Below are positions 44,324-53,892 of a stretch of 64,000 nucleotides of DNA, piece by piece. The DNA lies in contig CAVQKQ010000014.1 of assembly GCA_963713085.1 (NCBI GenBank), forward strand, positions 61,072-125,071. Direction: 5' to 3'. The DNA comes from PFJX01 sp963713085. GTDB taxonomy: Bacteria > Pseudomonadota > Gammaproteobacteria > Burkholderiales > Thiobacillaceae. Both the position numbers and the translations under genes were made by a program. Under the pieces are notes generated by a model that did no database searches, had not been told where the DNA came from, and saw only the letters and a list, made by a program, of their open reading frames with translations. Every line of letters starts with the position of its first letter. Positions within the stretch are counted from its first letter, which is position 1.

Positions 44324-45603
44324 GTCGGTTCCAGTAATAAGCGGGCGCATTCTACCCCGCTCCTGACTGCCCCTTCGAGGGTGGCGGGGTAGGGGCCGGC
44401 GGTGTAGTCCCCGGCCAGGAACAGGCCGGGCAGGGCGGTTCGATTGTCGGGGCGGTACAGATCCGGCCCGCAGGTGTAGGTGGCGCGCTTCTCCACGATG
44501 GTCTTCCAGTCCAGCAGGGGGGGCAGGGGGCCGAGGGCCTGCTGCAACAGGTCCAGATAACTTTCCAGTAAGGCCGCCGGGGCTTGCTCCAGATGGGGTC
44601 CTTGCGCGCTCTCCACCATGGCCACCATGCCAGGGGCCAGATCGTTGCGTTCGAAGGCCCAGGGGGCCTGGCCCTCGCCCAGGCCCAGCATGGGGAATGG
44701 GAAAACCGGCGGCGTAGCGAAACGCAGCCATAAGGTAAGAATGGGCTGCCAGGTGTAGCCGGCGATTTGCTCGGCCGATGCGGCCAGTTGCGGCAGCTCG
44801 GCCACCAGACTGGGAATGCGTGCGGGATGCACGGCCAGCACCAGCCGGCGGGTTTCCAGATCCGGCCCGGCGAGGCGATAACGCCCGCCATCCAGGCAGA
44901 TGCCCGCAACCTTGTTATTCAGTAGCACCTTAACGCCCCGGCTTTGCAAATTGCCCATGGCGGCCTCGGGCACCAGCCGGCCCAGATCGCCACGGGTCAT
45001 GACCAGGTCGCTGTCGGCCCGGGGGCCCATCAGGCTGTCTTTCAGGACATTGCAAAACACCTGGGCGGAAGCGGCTTCAAGGGGCGTGTTCAGGGCGGCG
45101 ATGCAGATGGGCGCCCAGAGCTTGCCGATGAGTCCCTGGGGTTGGCGGTATGCCGCCAGCAGTCGATCCGCGGCCATGTCCCGATCCAGGCGGAACCCCA
45201 CCTGTTTCAGTGCCTGCATGAAGCGGATGGCGGCCAGTTTCTCCGCCAAATCCAGTCCCTTGGCGGTCAGCAGCCCGGCGGCCAGGTGCAGCGGCGCGGG
45301 CAGCCGCGGCAGTCGGAGCCGGAAGCCGGGCACGCGCAGGTCCAGGGGGTGCCGTTCCAGTCGCTCCAGGGTGCCCAGGCTGGCCATCAGGCGCAGGGTT
45401 TCCCGGTAGGCCCCGACCATCAGGTGTTGGCCGTTGTCGATGCGGGCACCGTTCCAGTCCACTCCCCGGGCCCGGCCGCCCAATTGGCGGGCGGATTCCA
45501 GAAGGGTGACGGGGGTGCCCGACTCGGCCAATTCCACGGCACAGGCGATGCCGGCCCAGCCGCCGCCAACGATGACGACGGGTTCCCGGTTCATCACGTT
45601 CAC
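44320..45603 (-). CDS. hpnE: Hydroxysqualene dehydroxylase HpnE
   Basis: This 427-residue FAD amine oxidase has an N-terminal GGGWAGIACAVELAESG fold, LGGRARGVDW, DNGQHLMVGAYRET, and a C-terminal FAD motif LAGDYTAGPYPATLEGAVRSG. HpnE reduces hydroxysqualene to squalene, the last step of the HpnCDE route. It overlaps hpnD by 4 bp and the SDR gene by 4 bp, so translation of the four genes is probably coupled. Confidence 0.93.
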   Translation of the reverse strand: MNVMNREPVVIVGGGWAGIACAVELAESGTPVTLLESARQLGGRARGVDWNGARIDNGQHLMVGAYRETLRLMASLGTLERLERHPLDLRVPGFRLRLPRLPAPLHLAAGLLTAKGLDLAEKLAAIRFMQALKQVGFRLDRDMAADRLLAAYRQPQGLIGKLWAPICIAALNTPLEAASAQVFCNVLKDSLMGPRADSDLVMTRGDLGRLVPEAAMGNLQSRGVKVLLNNKVAGICLDGGRYRLAGPDLETRRLVLAVHPARIPSLVAELPQLAASAEQIAGYTWQPILTLWLRFATPPVFPFPMLGLGEGQAPWAFERNDLAPGMVAMVESAQGPHLEQAPAALLESYLDLLQQALGPLPPLLDWKTIVEKRATYTCGPDLYRPDNRTALPGLFLAGDYTAGPYPATLEGAVRSGVECARLLLEPT

Positions 45604-46436
45604 CTCCGCACCCAGGTCGTCCAGGCCAGCCAGAATTTGCGCAAGGGGGTGAGTGCGGTGCGGCGATCCAGGACCTGGAAGCCGTCTCTGCGGATTTCTT
45701 CCAGCAGGGCGCGGTAGATGGCGGCCATGATCAGGCCAGGCCGCTGGGCCTTGCGGTCCGCCGCCGGCAGCAGGGCCAGGGCCTCGTCGTAGGTGGCCAT
45801 GGCGCGCTGGTACTGGAATTCCATCAGGTCCCGGAAGTCGTCGCTCATGGTGGCGCGCAGCAGGTCGCTATCGTGCACACCGAATTTGTCCAGTTCTTCC
45901 CTGGGAAGATAGATGCGGTCGCGCCGGGCATCCTCGCCCACATCCCGGATGATGTTGGTGAGCTGGAAGGCCAGGCCCAGCTTGTTGGCGTATTTAAGGG
46001 TGGCTCGGTCGGTCACCCCGAAGATCTGGGCCGAGACTTCGCCCACCACGCCGGCCACCCGGTGGCAATAGAGGCGCAGGGTCTTGAAGTCGGCATAGCG
46101 CACGCTGCCCAGATCCATTTCCATGCCGTCGATGATCTGCTCGAATGCGTCCTGGGGCAGATGAAAGGGGGCGAGGCAAGCGCTCAGGGCCGTGGTCACC
46201 GGATGTCCTGGCCGGCCCCCATAAAGGCGCACGATTTCCTCCCGCCACCAGGCCAGCTTGGTCCTTGCCAGCGCCGGGTCGTGGCATTCGTCGGCGATGT
46301 CGTCCACTTCCCGGCAAAAGGCATAGAAGGCGGTGATGGCCTGGCGTTTGTCCCTGGGCAGGAAGCGGAAGCTGTAATAGAAGCTGGAGCCGCTGGCTGC
46401 GGCCCTCTCCTGACAGTATTGGTGCGGGTCCGTCAT
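45600..46436 (-). CDS. hpnD: Presqualene diphosphate synthase HpnD
   Basis: This 278-residue trans-isoprenyl diphosphate synthase has both Asp-rich motifs (REVDDIADECHD and RDVGEDARRDRIYLP) and the common start YCQERAAASGSSFYYSFRFL. HpnD condenses two farnesyl diphosphates to presqualene diphosphate. The ATG at 46436 is favoured over an upstream start in the same frame. It follows hpnC by 11 bp. Confidence 0.93.
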   Translation of the reverse strand: MTDPHQYCQERAAASGSSFYYSFRFLPRDKRQAITAFYAFCREVDDIADECHDPALARTKLAWWREEIVRLYGGRPGHPVTTALSACLAPFHLPQDAFEQIIDGMEMDLGSVRYADFKTLRLYCHRVAGVVGEVSAQIFGVTDRATLKYANKLGLAFQLTNIIRDVGEDARRDRIYLPREELDKFGVHDSDLLRATMSDDFRDLMEFQYQRAMATYDEALALLPAADRKAQRPGLIMAAIYRALLEEIRRDGFQVLDRRTALTPLRKFWLAWTTWVRR

Positions 46437-46447
46437 GGCCACGGCGA

Positions 46448-47335
46448 TCAGTGGGCGCAGCCGTCCGGGCCGCAACCGGGCTGGCGCTTGTCGGCCATGC
46501 CGGTGAACAGGGCGCGCCGGGTCATGCTCGCCCAGTCCCGCCAGCCCAGGGTGGGGCGTTGCCCGAAGACATCGCCCCGGCTCTCGTGCAGGTGATACAG
46601 GATGCGCTCCCCGCCCAGGATGATAAGTCGCATCTCCAGGCCGATGCGGCCCGGCAAGGCCCGGCCCAGCGGCGCGCCGGCCTGAAGCATGCGGCGTGCG
46701 CGCTCGATCTGTCCTTTCATGAACTGCTGCCAGAGTGCATCCACGCGGCCTTCCGCGATCTGTCTCTCGGAGATGCCGAACTTGGCCATTTCATCCTGCG
46801 GCAGGTAGATCCGTCCCTTTTGCCAGTCCTGGGCGATGTCTTGGAGGAAGTTGATGAGCTGCAGGGCGGCGCAGACCCCGTCGGACCAGGCCTGGTGCCT
46901 GGGGTCGTCATCCCCGAACAGACGCAGCAGAAGGCGGCCGATGGGGTTGGCGGAGCGCTTGCAGTATTCCATCACTTCGCCGATATGGGCGTAGCGCGTC
47001 TTGGCGCAATCCTGCTCGAAGGCGGACAACAGGTCGTGGAACAGGGGGTAGGGCAGGCGGTATTGGCGTATGTGGGGAGCGAGGGCCTTGAACACCGAAT
47101 GATTCACGGTTTCTCCCCTTTCCAGCGCGTCCAGATGGGCATGGTATTCGGCCAGGCGCGCCAGGCGTTCCTCGGCCGGGGCTTCGCCCTCATCGGCGAA
47201 ATCGTCGGCGCTGCGGGCGAAGGCATAGATGGCCCGCACCGGCGCGCGCAGGCGCCGGGGCAGGAGCAGGGATGCCACGGGAAAGTTCTCGTAGTGGCCA
47301 GCGTTGATCAAACCCGGCCTATTTGTCTGGGTCAT
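46448..47335 (-). CDS. hpnC: Squalene synthase HpnC (hydroxysqualene synthase)
   Basis: This 295-residue paralogue of HpnD has Asp-rich motifs ARSADDFADEGEA and LQDIAQDWQKGRIYLP and the N-terminal HYENFPVASLLLPRRLR typical of HpnC. It converts presqualene diphosphate to hydroxysqualene. It is the first gene of the leftward hpnC-hpnD-hpnE-SDR operon, whose product squalene usually feeds hopanoid synthesis. No squalene-hopene cyclase gene is in the window. Confidence 0.93.
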   Translation of the reverse strand: MTQTNRPGLINAGHYENFPVASLLLPRRLRAPVRAIYAFARSADDFADEGEAPAEERLARLAEYHAHLDALERGETVNHSVFKALAPHIRQYRLPYPLFHDLLSAFEQDCAKTRYAHIGEVMEYCKRSANPIGRLLLRLFGDDDPRHQAWSDGVCAALQLINFLQDIAQDWQKGRIYLPQDEMAKFGISERQIAEGRVDALWQQFMKGQIERARRMLQAGAPLGRALPGRIGLEMRLIILGGERILYHLHESRGDVFGQRPTLGWRDWASMTRRALFTGMADKRQPGCGPDGCAH

Positions 47336-47422
47336 TTCAATAAAAACAAATGCTTGCGTTGTGTTCCAGGCGCAATGCAGGTGGCGGGAGAGGGGCCGGG
47401 TAGTTTACACTTCGTTGGTTTA

Positions 47423-47507
47423 GCGAAAGTGGCGGAATTGGTAGACGCACTGGATTTAGGTTCCAGCGCCTTATGGCGTGGGGGTTCGAGTCCCCCCTTT
47501 CGCACCA
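47423..47507 (+). tRNA. tRNA-Leu(UAG), CCA encoded
   Basis: A class II cloverleaf of 85 nt: acceptor GCGAAAG/CTTTCGC, D arm with GGTAGACGC, anticodon stem CTGGA/TCCAG with loop TTTAGGT (anticodon UAG), a long variable arm, a T arm GGGGGTTCGAGTCCCCC and a genomic ACCA end. It stands alone between hpnC and tig. Confidence 0.97.
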
Positions 47508-47660
47508 GAGGGTTCTGGTCGCATTCAAGCCAACGCCAGGGTGTTTGGCACCTCTCATACAAATCCGTGAGAATGGTGCTTCGCCATACTGGCTTGATTC
47601 GTCTGCCCCTCGGACATAAATGCTGCTTGGCATGAATATTGATACATCAAGGAAAACCTA

Positions 47661-48947
47661 ATGACTGCAACTGTGGAAACCCTGGACGGCCTGAATCGTC
47701 GCGTGACACTTAATCTGAACATGGCCGAGATCGAGGCCGAGGCCGCCAAGCGCCTGGCCAATGTGGCCAAGACCGTGCGCATGGACGGTTTTCGCCCGGG
47801 CAAGGCCCCGATGAAGGTCGTGGCATCCCGCTACGGTGGGGAAATCCGTGGCGAGATCATGGGAGAGGCCCTGCAAAGGCAGTTCGGCGAGGCCGCCGAA
47901 AGCAACAAGCTGGCGGTGGCGGGCTATCCCCGCTTCGCGCCGGCCGGCGAGGGAGCATTCACGGCCACCTTCGAGGTGTTTCCCGAGATCAAATTGGGTG
48001 ACGTCTCCCAGATCAAGGTGAACCGTCCGGTGGTGACGGTGTCGGATGCGGACGTGGATCGCACCTTGGAGGTGTTGCGCAAGCAGCGCATCCACTACCA
48101 CGCCGTGGAGCGCGAGGCCAAACAGGAAGATCGGGTGCATATCGATTACCTGGGCAGGATAAACGGAGAGGTCTTCCCCGGCGGCGAGGCCAAGGATTTC
48201 CCGGTCATCCTGGGCGAGGGGCGCACCCTGAAGGATTTCGAGGGCAGCCTGGTGGGCATGAAGGTGGGCGAGACCAAGACCTTCGACGTGACCTTCCCGG
48301 AGGATTATTTCGCCAAGGACATCGCCGGAAAAACCGCATCGTTCGAAGCCACCGTCAAGTCCGTGCATGAGGCGCATATGCCCGAGGTGGACGATGCCTT
48401 CGCCCAGAGTATGGGGGTGGCGGAAGGCGGCGTGGCCAAGTTGCGCGAGGAGATCGCCAGCAACCTGAACCGGGAAGCCAAGCGCAGGGTCATGGCCAAG
48501 GTGAAGGAGCAGGCACTCAACGGCTTGCTGGAAACGACCCGGTTCGACGTGCCCGCCAGCCTGGTGGCCATGGAGCGCAAGGCCTTGATGGACAAGGCCG
48601 TGACCGACCTCAAGGCACGGGGCATGAAGGAACAGGATATCAATCTCGGTGCCGAAATCTTCGAGTCCCAGGCCAAACGCAGGGTTTCCCTGGGCCTGCT
48701 GATGAACGCCATCGTGTCTGAACAGGGAATCACCGCCTCGGAGGCGCAGGTGCGCGCCATGGTGGACGATTTTGCCCAGAGCTACGAGGATCCCGCCGAG
48801 GTGGTGGGCTGGTATTACCAGGATCTTTCCCGTCTCAAGGAAGCGCGCGCCCTGGTTTTGGAAGAAAATGTCGTCACTTGGGTACTGGATCATGCCCAGG
48901 TAACCGATGAACCGACCAGCCTGGAACAACTGATGGGGAACGCTTGA
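47661..48947 (+). CDS. tig: Trigger factor
   Basis: This 428-residue ribosome-bound chaperone has an N-terminal ribosome-binding domain with the signature GFRPGKAP, a central PPIase domain (about 150-245, EDRVHIDYLGRINGEVFPGG) and a helical C-terminal cradle. It meets nascent chains at the exit tunnel. It starts the tig-clpP-clpX-lon-hupB cluster; its TGA overlaps the clpP start (TGATG). Confidence 0.96.
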   Translation: MTATVETLDGLNRRVTLNLNMAEIEAEAAKRLANVAKTVRMDGFRPGKAPMKVVASRYGGEIRGEIMGEALQRQFGEAAESNKLAVAGYPRFAPAGEGAFTATFEVFPEIKLGDVSQIKVNRPVVTVSDADVDRTLEVLRKQRIHYHAVEREAKQEDRVHIDYLGRINGEVFPGGEAKDFPVILGEGRTLKDFEGSLVGMKVGETKTFDVTFPEDYFAKDIAGKTASFEATVKSVHEAHMPEVDDAFAQSMGVAEGGVAKLREEIASNLNREAKRRVMAKVKEQALNGLLETTRFDVPASLVAMERKALMDKAVTDLKARGMKEQDINLGAEIFESQAKRRVSLGLLMNAIVSEQGITASEAQVRAMVDDFAQSYEDPAEVVGWYYQDLSRLKEARALVLEENVVTWVLDHAQVTDEPTSLEQLMGNA

Positions 48948-49573
48948 TGAAGACCAATTGGACGCAGGAGCCATCCGGCCTGGGGTTGATCCCCATGGTG
49001 GTGGAACAGAGCGGGCGTGGCGAGCGGGCCTACGATATCTATTCGCGGCTGCTCAAGGAACGCATCGTGTTCCTGGTCGGGCCTGTGCACGATGAAACGG
49101 CCAATCTGGTGGTGGCCCAGTTTCTGTTCCTGGAGTCGGAGAACCCCGACAAGGATATTTTCTTCTACATCAACTCGCCCGGCGGCTCCATCACCGCGGG
49201 CATGGGCATCTACGACACCATGCGCTTCGTCAAGCCCGATGTGTCCACGCTATGCGTGGGCCAGGCCGCCAGCATGGGCGCCTTCCTGCTCTCGGCCGGC
49301 GCCAAGGGCAAGCGCTTTGTGCTGCCCAATTCCCGGGTGATGATCCATCAGCCCCTGGGCGGTTTCCAGGGCCAGGCATCGGATATCGAGATTCATGCCA
49401 AGGAAATCCTATACCTGAAGAGCAAGCTCAACAGCCTGCTGGCTGAACACACCGGCCAATCCATCGAAACGATCGAGCGGGATACGGAACGGGACAACTT
49501 CATGAGTGCCGAGACCTCGGTGGCTTATGGAATTGCCGACAAGGTGCTGGTAAGTAGGAACGATGCCGCTTAA
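48947..49573 (+). CDS. clpP: ATP-dependent Clp protease proteolytic subunit
   Basis: This 208-residue serine protease has the triad Ser109 (GQAASMGAFLL), His134 (MIHQPLGG) and Asp183 (RDTERDNFMS). A short propeptide-like N-terminus precedes LIPMVVEQSGRGERAYDIYSRLL. The 14-mer pairs with ClpX, encoded next. The ATG at 48947 overlaps the tig stop. Confidence 0.97.
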   Translation: MKTNWTQEPSGLGLIPMVVEQSGRGERAYDIYSRLLKERIVFLVGPVHDETANLVVAQFLFLESENPDKDIFFYINSPGGSITAGMGIYDTMRFVKPDVSTLCVGQAASMGAFLLSAGAKGKRFVLPNSRVMIHQPLGGFQGQASDIEIHAKEILYLKSKLNSLLAEHTGQSIETIERDTERDNFMSAETSVAYGIADKVLVSRNDAA

Positions 49574-49628
49574 ACTTGACTTAAATGATCAGGTATTGGC
49601 ACGGGTTTAGGGTAAATAGGACGGAATC

Positions 49629-50891
49629 ATGACCGACAAGCAGGGCGACGACAAACTTCTTTATTGCTCCTTCTGCGGCAAGAGTCAGCACGAGGTGCGC
49701 AAGCTCATTGCCGGTCCCTCGGTATTCATCTGCGATGAATGCGTGGATCTGTGCAACGACATCATCCGGGAGGATGTAACCAAGGCGACGGACAAGGACA
49801 GCGGCGAGAGCCTGCCCCCGCCCCAGGAAATCCGCGATGTGCTCGACCAGTACGTGATCGGCCAGGGCATGGCCAAGAAGGCCTTGGCCGTGGCCGTATA
49901 CAACCATTACAAGCGTCTGCGTCAGCCCGGGGTCGGCAAGGACGACGAAGTCGAACTGGCTAAGAGCAACATCCTGCTGATCGGCCCCACCGGCTCCGGC
50001 AAGACCCTGCTGGCCCAGACCCTGGCGCGCCTGCTCAACGTGCCCTTCGTCATGACCGACGCCACGACCCTGACGGAAGCCGGCTACGTGGGCGAGGACG
50101 TGGAAAACATCATTCAGAAGCTGCTGCAGAAGTGCGACTACGACGTGGACAAGGCCAAGAACGGCATCGTCTACATCGACGAAATCGACAAGATCTCGCG
50201 CAAGTCGGACAACCCCTCTATCACCCGTGACGTATCGGGGGAGGGGGTGCAACAGGCCCTGCTCAAGATCATCGAAGGCACCACCGCCTCGGTGCCGCCC
50301 CAGGGCGGGCGCAAGCATCCCAACCAGGAATACATCCAGGTGGATACAACCAACATCCTGTTCATCGTCGGCGGCGCCTTCAGCGGTCTGGAAAAGGTCA
50401 TCCGCAACCGCACCGAGAAGTCCGGCATCGGCTTCGGCGCCGAGGTGAAGAGCAAGGAGAACCGCAAGGACCTGGGCGAGGTGTTCCGCATGGTGGAGCC
50501 GGAGGACCTCATCAAGTACGGCCTGATACCCGAGTTCGTCGGTCGCCTGCCGGTGATCGCCACCCTTGAGGAACTGGACGTCAAGGCACTGATTCAAATT
50601 CTGACCGAGCCGAAGAATGCCCTGTCCCGGCAGTTCCAGAAACTGTTCAAGATGGAAGGCGTGGACCTGGAATTCCGCGAGGACGCCCTGACCGCCATCG
50701 CCCAGCGCGCGCTCAAGCGCAAGACCGGCGCCCGGGGCCTGCGTTCCATCATCGAACACGCCCTGCTGGACATCATGTTCGAACTGCCCGGCATGAAGGA
50801 TGTGACCAAGGTGGTGGTGGACGAAAAGGCCATCAGCGGCGAAGGCAAACCTTTGTTGCTGTATGCCGAGCAGGCCAAACAGGCCAGCTGA
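49629..50891 (+). CDS. clpX: ATP-dependent Clp protease ATP-binding subunit ClpX
   Basis: This 420-residue AAA+ unfoldase has an N-terminal four-Cys zinc domain (YCSFCGKSQHEV, VFICDECVDLC), Walker A (GPTGSGKTLLAQT), Walker B (IVYIDEIDKI), and the ClpP-contact loop IGF in KSGIGFGAEV. It feeds tagged proteins to ClpP. AGGACGG precedes the ATG; the 55-bp gap after clpP may hold a second promoter. Confidence 0.97.
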   Translation: MTDKQGDDKLLYCSFCGKSQHEVRKLIAGPSVFICDECVDLCNDIIREDVTKATDKDSGESLPPPQEIRDVLDQYVIGQGMAKKALAVAVYNHYKRLRQPGVGKDDEVELAKSNILLIGPTGSGKTLLAQTLARLLNVPFVMTDATTLTEAGYVGEDVENIIQKLLQKCDYDVDKAKNGIVYIDEIDKISRKSDNPSITRDVSGEGVQQALLKIIEGTTASVPPQGGRKHPNQEYIQVDTTNILFIVGGAFSGLEKVIRNRTEKSGIGFGAEVKSKENRKDLGEVFRMVEPEDLIKYGLIPEFVGRLPVIATLEELDVKALIQILTEPKNALSRQFQKLFKMEGVDLEFREDALTAIAQRALKRKTGARGLRSIIEHALLDIMFELPGMKDVTKVVVDEKAISGEGKPLLLYAEQAKQAS

Positions 50892-50910
50892 TTTCATTGT
50901 ATCCCGTCGG

Positions 50911-50938
50911 GTTGAAATTCGGCCCGGCGGCGTCATCT
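50911..50938 (+). promoter_or_regulatory. Possible heat-shock (sigma-32) promoter for lon
   Basis: GTTGAAA, a 13-bp spacer and CGTCATCT resemble the sigma-32 consensus (CTTGAAA, 11-16 bp, CCCCATNT), with 6 of 7 and about 6 of 8 matches. It sits 41 bp before the lon ATG. lon is under sigma-32 in many Proteobacteria. A GGCGG/CCGCC hairpin (50954-50968) lies just before the lon ribosome site. Confidence 0.5.
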
Positions 50939-50978
50939 AGCTCTAACTGCACAGGCGGCCTGACCGCCGGAGAACGCC

Positions 50979-53390
50979 ATGAGCCAAAGTACACTTTTCA
51001 CCGACGCCGTTACCATGCCTTTGCTCCCCTTGCGGGACGTGGTGGTGTTCCCCCACATGGTCATCCCCCTGTTCGTGGGACGACCCAAGTCCATCAAGGC
51101 CCTGGAAGTGGCCATGGAGGCGGGCAAGCACATCCTGCTTGTGGCCCAGAAATCGGCCGCCAAGGACGAGCCCAGCTTCGAGGATCTCTATGAGGTCGGC
51201 GCCATCGCCAGCATTCTGCAGATGCTGAAGCTGCCGGACGGTACGGTGAAGGTACTGGTGGAAGGCAACCAGCGGGTCGACGTGGAGGAGTTCATCGACG
51301 AGGGTAGCTACTTCTCGGGACGTGGCATGCCTTTGCCCGAGACCGGCAACGAGGATCCCGAGATCGAGGCCATGCGGCGCGCCTTGCTGGCCCAGTTCGA
51401 CAACTACGTCAAACTCAACAAGAAGATTCCGCCGGAAATTCTGGCCTCCCTGGCCGGCATCGACGATGCAGGACGTCTGACCGACACCATCGCCGCCCAC
51501 TTGCCTCTGAAACTGAACCAGAAGCAGGCCATCCTGGAGATGACCGATCTCAAGGCGCGTCTGGACCATCTCATGGGCTTCATGGAGACCGAAATCGACA
51601 TCCTCCAGGTGGAAAAGCGCATCCGCGGCCGGGTCAAGCGCCAGATGGAGAAGAGCCAGCGGGAGTACTACCTGAACGAACAGGTCAAGGCGATCCAGAA
51701 GGAACTGGGCGATGTGGACGAGAACGCCGACCTGGACGAACTGGAGAAGCGCATCAAGGGTGCCCATATGTCCAAGGAAGCCCTCAAGAAGGCCGAGTCG
51801 GAGCTCAAGAAGCTCAAGATGATGTCGCCCATGTCGGCGGAAGCCACGGTGGTGCGCACCTACATCGAAACCCTGATCAACCTGCCCTGGCGCAAGAAGA
51901 CCAAGATCAGCAAGGATCTGGCTTCGGCCCAGGAAATCCTTGATGCCGACCATTATGGCCTGAACAAGGTTAAGGAACGCATCGTCGAATACCTGGCCGT
52001 TCAGCAGCGGGTGGACAAGCTCAAGGCCCCCATCCTTTGCCTGGTCGGGCCGCCCGGCGTGGGCAAGACCTCTCTGGGCCAATCCATCGCCAGGGCCACC
52101 AACCGCAAGTTCGTGCGCATGGCCCTGGGCGGGGTGCGCGACGAGGCCGAGATCCGCGGTCACCGCCGTACCTACATCGGCTCCATGCCCGGCAAGATCC
52201 TGCAGAGCCTGACCAAGGCCACCGTGCGCAACCCCCTGTTCCTGCTGGACGAGGTGGACAAGATGGGGGCCGACTTCCGCGGCGATCCTTCCTCCGCCCT
52301 GCTGGAGGTGCTGGACCCAGAACAAAATCACACCTTCCAGGACCACTACGTGGAAGTGGATTACGACCTGTCCGACGTAATGTTCGTGGCCACGGCAAAC
52401 TCCCTCAACATCCCGCCTCCACTGCTGGACCGGATGGAGGTGATCCGCCTGTCGGGCTACACCGAGGACGAGAAGATCAACATCGCCCAGCGCTATCTGC
52501 TGCCCAAGCAGATGAAGAACAACGGTCTAGTGGATACCGACCTGCACGTATCCGAGGCCGCCTTGCGGGATCTGGTGCGCTACTACACCCGGGAGTCCGG
52601 GGTGCGCAGCCTGGAACGGGAGATTTCCAAGATCTGCCGCAAGGCCGTTACCGCCCAGGCGTTGAAAAAGGCCAAAGGCAAGATCAGCGTCACGCCCAAG
52701 AATCTGGATAAGTACCTGGGTGTGCAGCGCTACACCTATGGCATGGCGGAAAAGAACAACCAGATCGGTCAGGTGACCGGGCTGGCGTGGACAGAGGTGG
52801 GCGGCGAACTGCTCACCATCGAATCCAGCATGATGCCCGGCAAGGGCAACATCACCCGCACGGGCCAGTTGGGCGACGTGATGAAGGAATCCATCGAGGC
52901 GGCGCGTACCGTGGTCCGCAGCCGCGCCCGCAAGCTGGGTATCCCTGCCGAGGTGTTCGAGAAGAACGACCTCCACATCCATATGCCGGAAGGGGCCACA
53001 CCCAAGGACGGCCCCTCCGCTGGCGCCGCCATCACCACCGCGATGGTGTCGGTGTATGCGGGCATACCCGTGCGTTGCGACGTGGCCATGACCGGCGAGA
53101 TCACCTTGCGCGGCGAGGTGCTGCCCATCGGCGGACTCAAGGAAAAGCTCCTGGCCGCACACCGGGGCGGTATCAAGAAGGTGTTGATTCCGGAAGGCAA
53201 CGTCAAGGATCTCAGCGAGATTCCAGACAACATCAAGAATCGTCTGGAGATCCAGCCGGTGAAGTGGATCGAGCAGGTGCTGGAGGCCACACTGGAACGT
53301 GTTCCGGAGCCGCTTGTCGATGAGGTTGTGACTGAAACCCCAGCACCGGCGCAGGCTGGAGAGGCGAACACGGCTGTAATCAAGCATTGA
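50979..53390 (+). CDS. lon: ATP-dependent protease Lon
   Basis: This 803-residue AAA+ serine protease has an N-terminal substrate domain (MPLLPLRDVVVFPHMVIPLF), Walker A (GPPGVGKTSLGQS), Walker B (LFLLDEVDKM), and a C-terminal proteolytic domain with the active Ser in DGPSAGAAITTA and the partner Lys in GGLKEKLLAAHRGGIKKV. It degrades damaged and regulatory proteins. The length and order fit LonA. It lies between clpX and hupB, as usual. Confidence 0.97.
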   Translation: MSQSTLFTDAVTMPLLPLRDVVVFPHMVIPLFVGRPKSIKALEVAMEAGKHILLVAQKSAAKDEPSFEDLYEVGAIASILQMLKLPDGTVKVLVEGNQRVDVEEFIDEGSYFSGRGMPLPETGNEDPEIEAMRRALLAQFDNYVKLNKKIPPEILASLAGIDDAGRLTDTIAAHLPLKLNQKQAILEMTDLKARLDHLMGFMETEIDILQVEKRIRGRVKRQMEKSQREYYLNEQVKAIQKELGDVDENADLDELEKRIKGAHMSKEALKKAESELKKLKMMSPMSAEATVVRTYIETLINLPWRKKTKISKDLASAQEILDADHYGLNKVKERIVEYLAVQQRVDKLKAPILCLVGPPGVGKTSLGQSIARATNRKFVRMALGGVRDEAEIRGHRRTYIGSMPGKILQSLTKATVRNPLFLLDEVDKMGADFRGDPSSALLEVLDPEQNHTFQDHYVEVDYDLSDVMFVATANSLNIPPPLLDRMEVIRLSGYTEDEKINIAQRYLLPKQMKNNGLVDTDLHVSEAALRDLVRYYTRESGVRSLEREISKICRKAVTAQALKKAKGKISVTPKNLDKYLGVQRYTYGMAEKNNQIGQVTGLAWTEVGGELLTIESSMMPGKGNITRTGQLGDVMKESIEAARTVVRSRARKLGIPAEVFEKNDLHIHMPEGATPKDGPSAGAAITTAMVSVYAGIPVRCDVAMTGEITLRGEVLPIGGLKEKLLAAHRGGIKKVLIPEGNVKDLSEIPDNIKNRLEIQPVKWIEQVLEATLERVPEPLVDEVVTETPAPAQAGEANTAVIKH

Positions 53391-53391
53391 C

Positions 53392-53406
53392 GGGGTGTTT
53401 CACCCC
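53392..53406 (+). terminator. Short hairpin after lon
   Basis: GGGGTG-TTT-CACCCC forms a 6-bp stem with a 3-nt loop, 2 bp after the lon stop. No U-run follows, so it is a weak candidate terminator. Confidence 0.35.
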
Positions 53407-53415
53407 ATATACCGC

Positions 53416-53445
53416 TTGACACCTTGTTTTTCGGGTTGCTATAAA
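53416..53445 (+). promoter_or_regulatory. Sigma-70 promoter of hupB
   Basis: A perfect -35 TTGACA, an 18-bp spacer and -10 TATAAA lie 51 bp before the HU start codon. This is the strongest housekeeping promoter match I see in the window and fits an abundant nucleoid protein. Confidence 0.8.
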
Positions 53446-53495
53446 ACCTTCGCAGGTTTGCCTGCAATGCCTTCATCCACTGAAAGGGGGTCTAC

Positions 53496-53768
53496 GTGAA
53501 CAAATCAGAATTAATCGATGCCATCGCCGTGTCTGCCGACATTTCCAAGGCTGCTGCGGGTCGTGCCCTGGATGGCGCCATGGACGCAGTGAAAAAAGCC
53601 CTGAAAAAAGGCGAAATGGTGACTCTGGTGGGCTTCGGCTCTTTCTACGTGGGTAAGCGGGCCGCTCGTTCCGGCCGTAACCCCCGCACAGGCGCAACCA
53701 TCAAGATCAAGGCGGCAAAAGTCCCGAAATTCCGTGCTGGCAAAGCGTTGAAGGATGCCGTAAACTAG
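53496..53768 (+). CDS. hupB: DNA-binding protein HU-beta
   Basis: This 90-residue HU/IHF-family protein begins MNKSELIDAIAVSADISKAA and has the family signature GFGSFYVGKRAARSGRNPRTG with the DNA-inserting arm. It coats and bends DNA. GAAAGGGGG precedes the ATG. tRNA-Val follows 13 bp later. Confidence 0.97.
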   Translation: MNKSELIDAIAVSADISKAAAGRALDGAMDAVKKALKKGEMVTLVGFGSFYVGKRAARSGRNPRTGATIKIKAAKVPKFRAGKALKDAVN

Positions 53769-53781
53769 CGGACTTTCTGAC

Positions 53782-53857
53782 GGGTGCTTAGCTCAGTTGG
53801 TAGAGCGTCGCCCTTACAAGGCGAATGTCGGCGGTTCGAGACCGTCAGCACCCACCA
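53782..53857 (+). tRNA. tRNA-Val(UAC), CCA encoded
   Basis: A 76-nt cloverleaf with acceptor GGGTGCT/AGCACCC, D arm TAGCTCAGTTGGTAGAG, anticodon stem TCGCC/GGCGA with loop CTTACAA (anticodon UAC), T arm GGCGGTTCGAGACCGTC and genomic ACCA. An integrase gene lies close downstream, so it is a likely integration target. Confidence 0.97.
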
Positions 53858-53892
53858 GTAGCACTCTGAAAGCGCTGTTCCGGCGGATAGCA

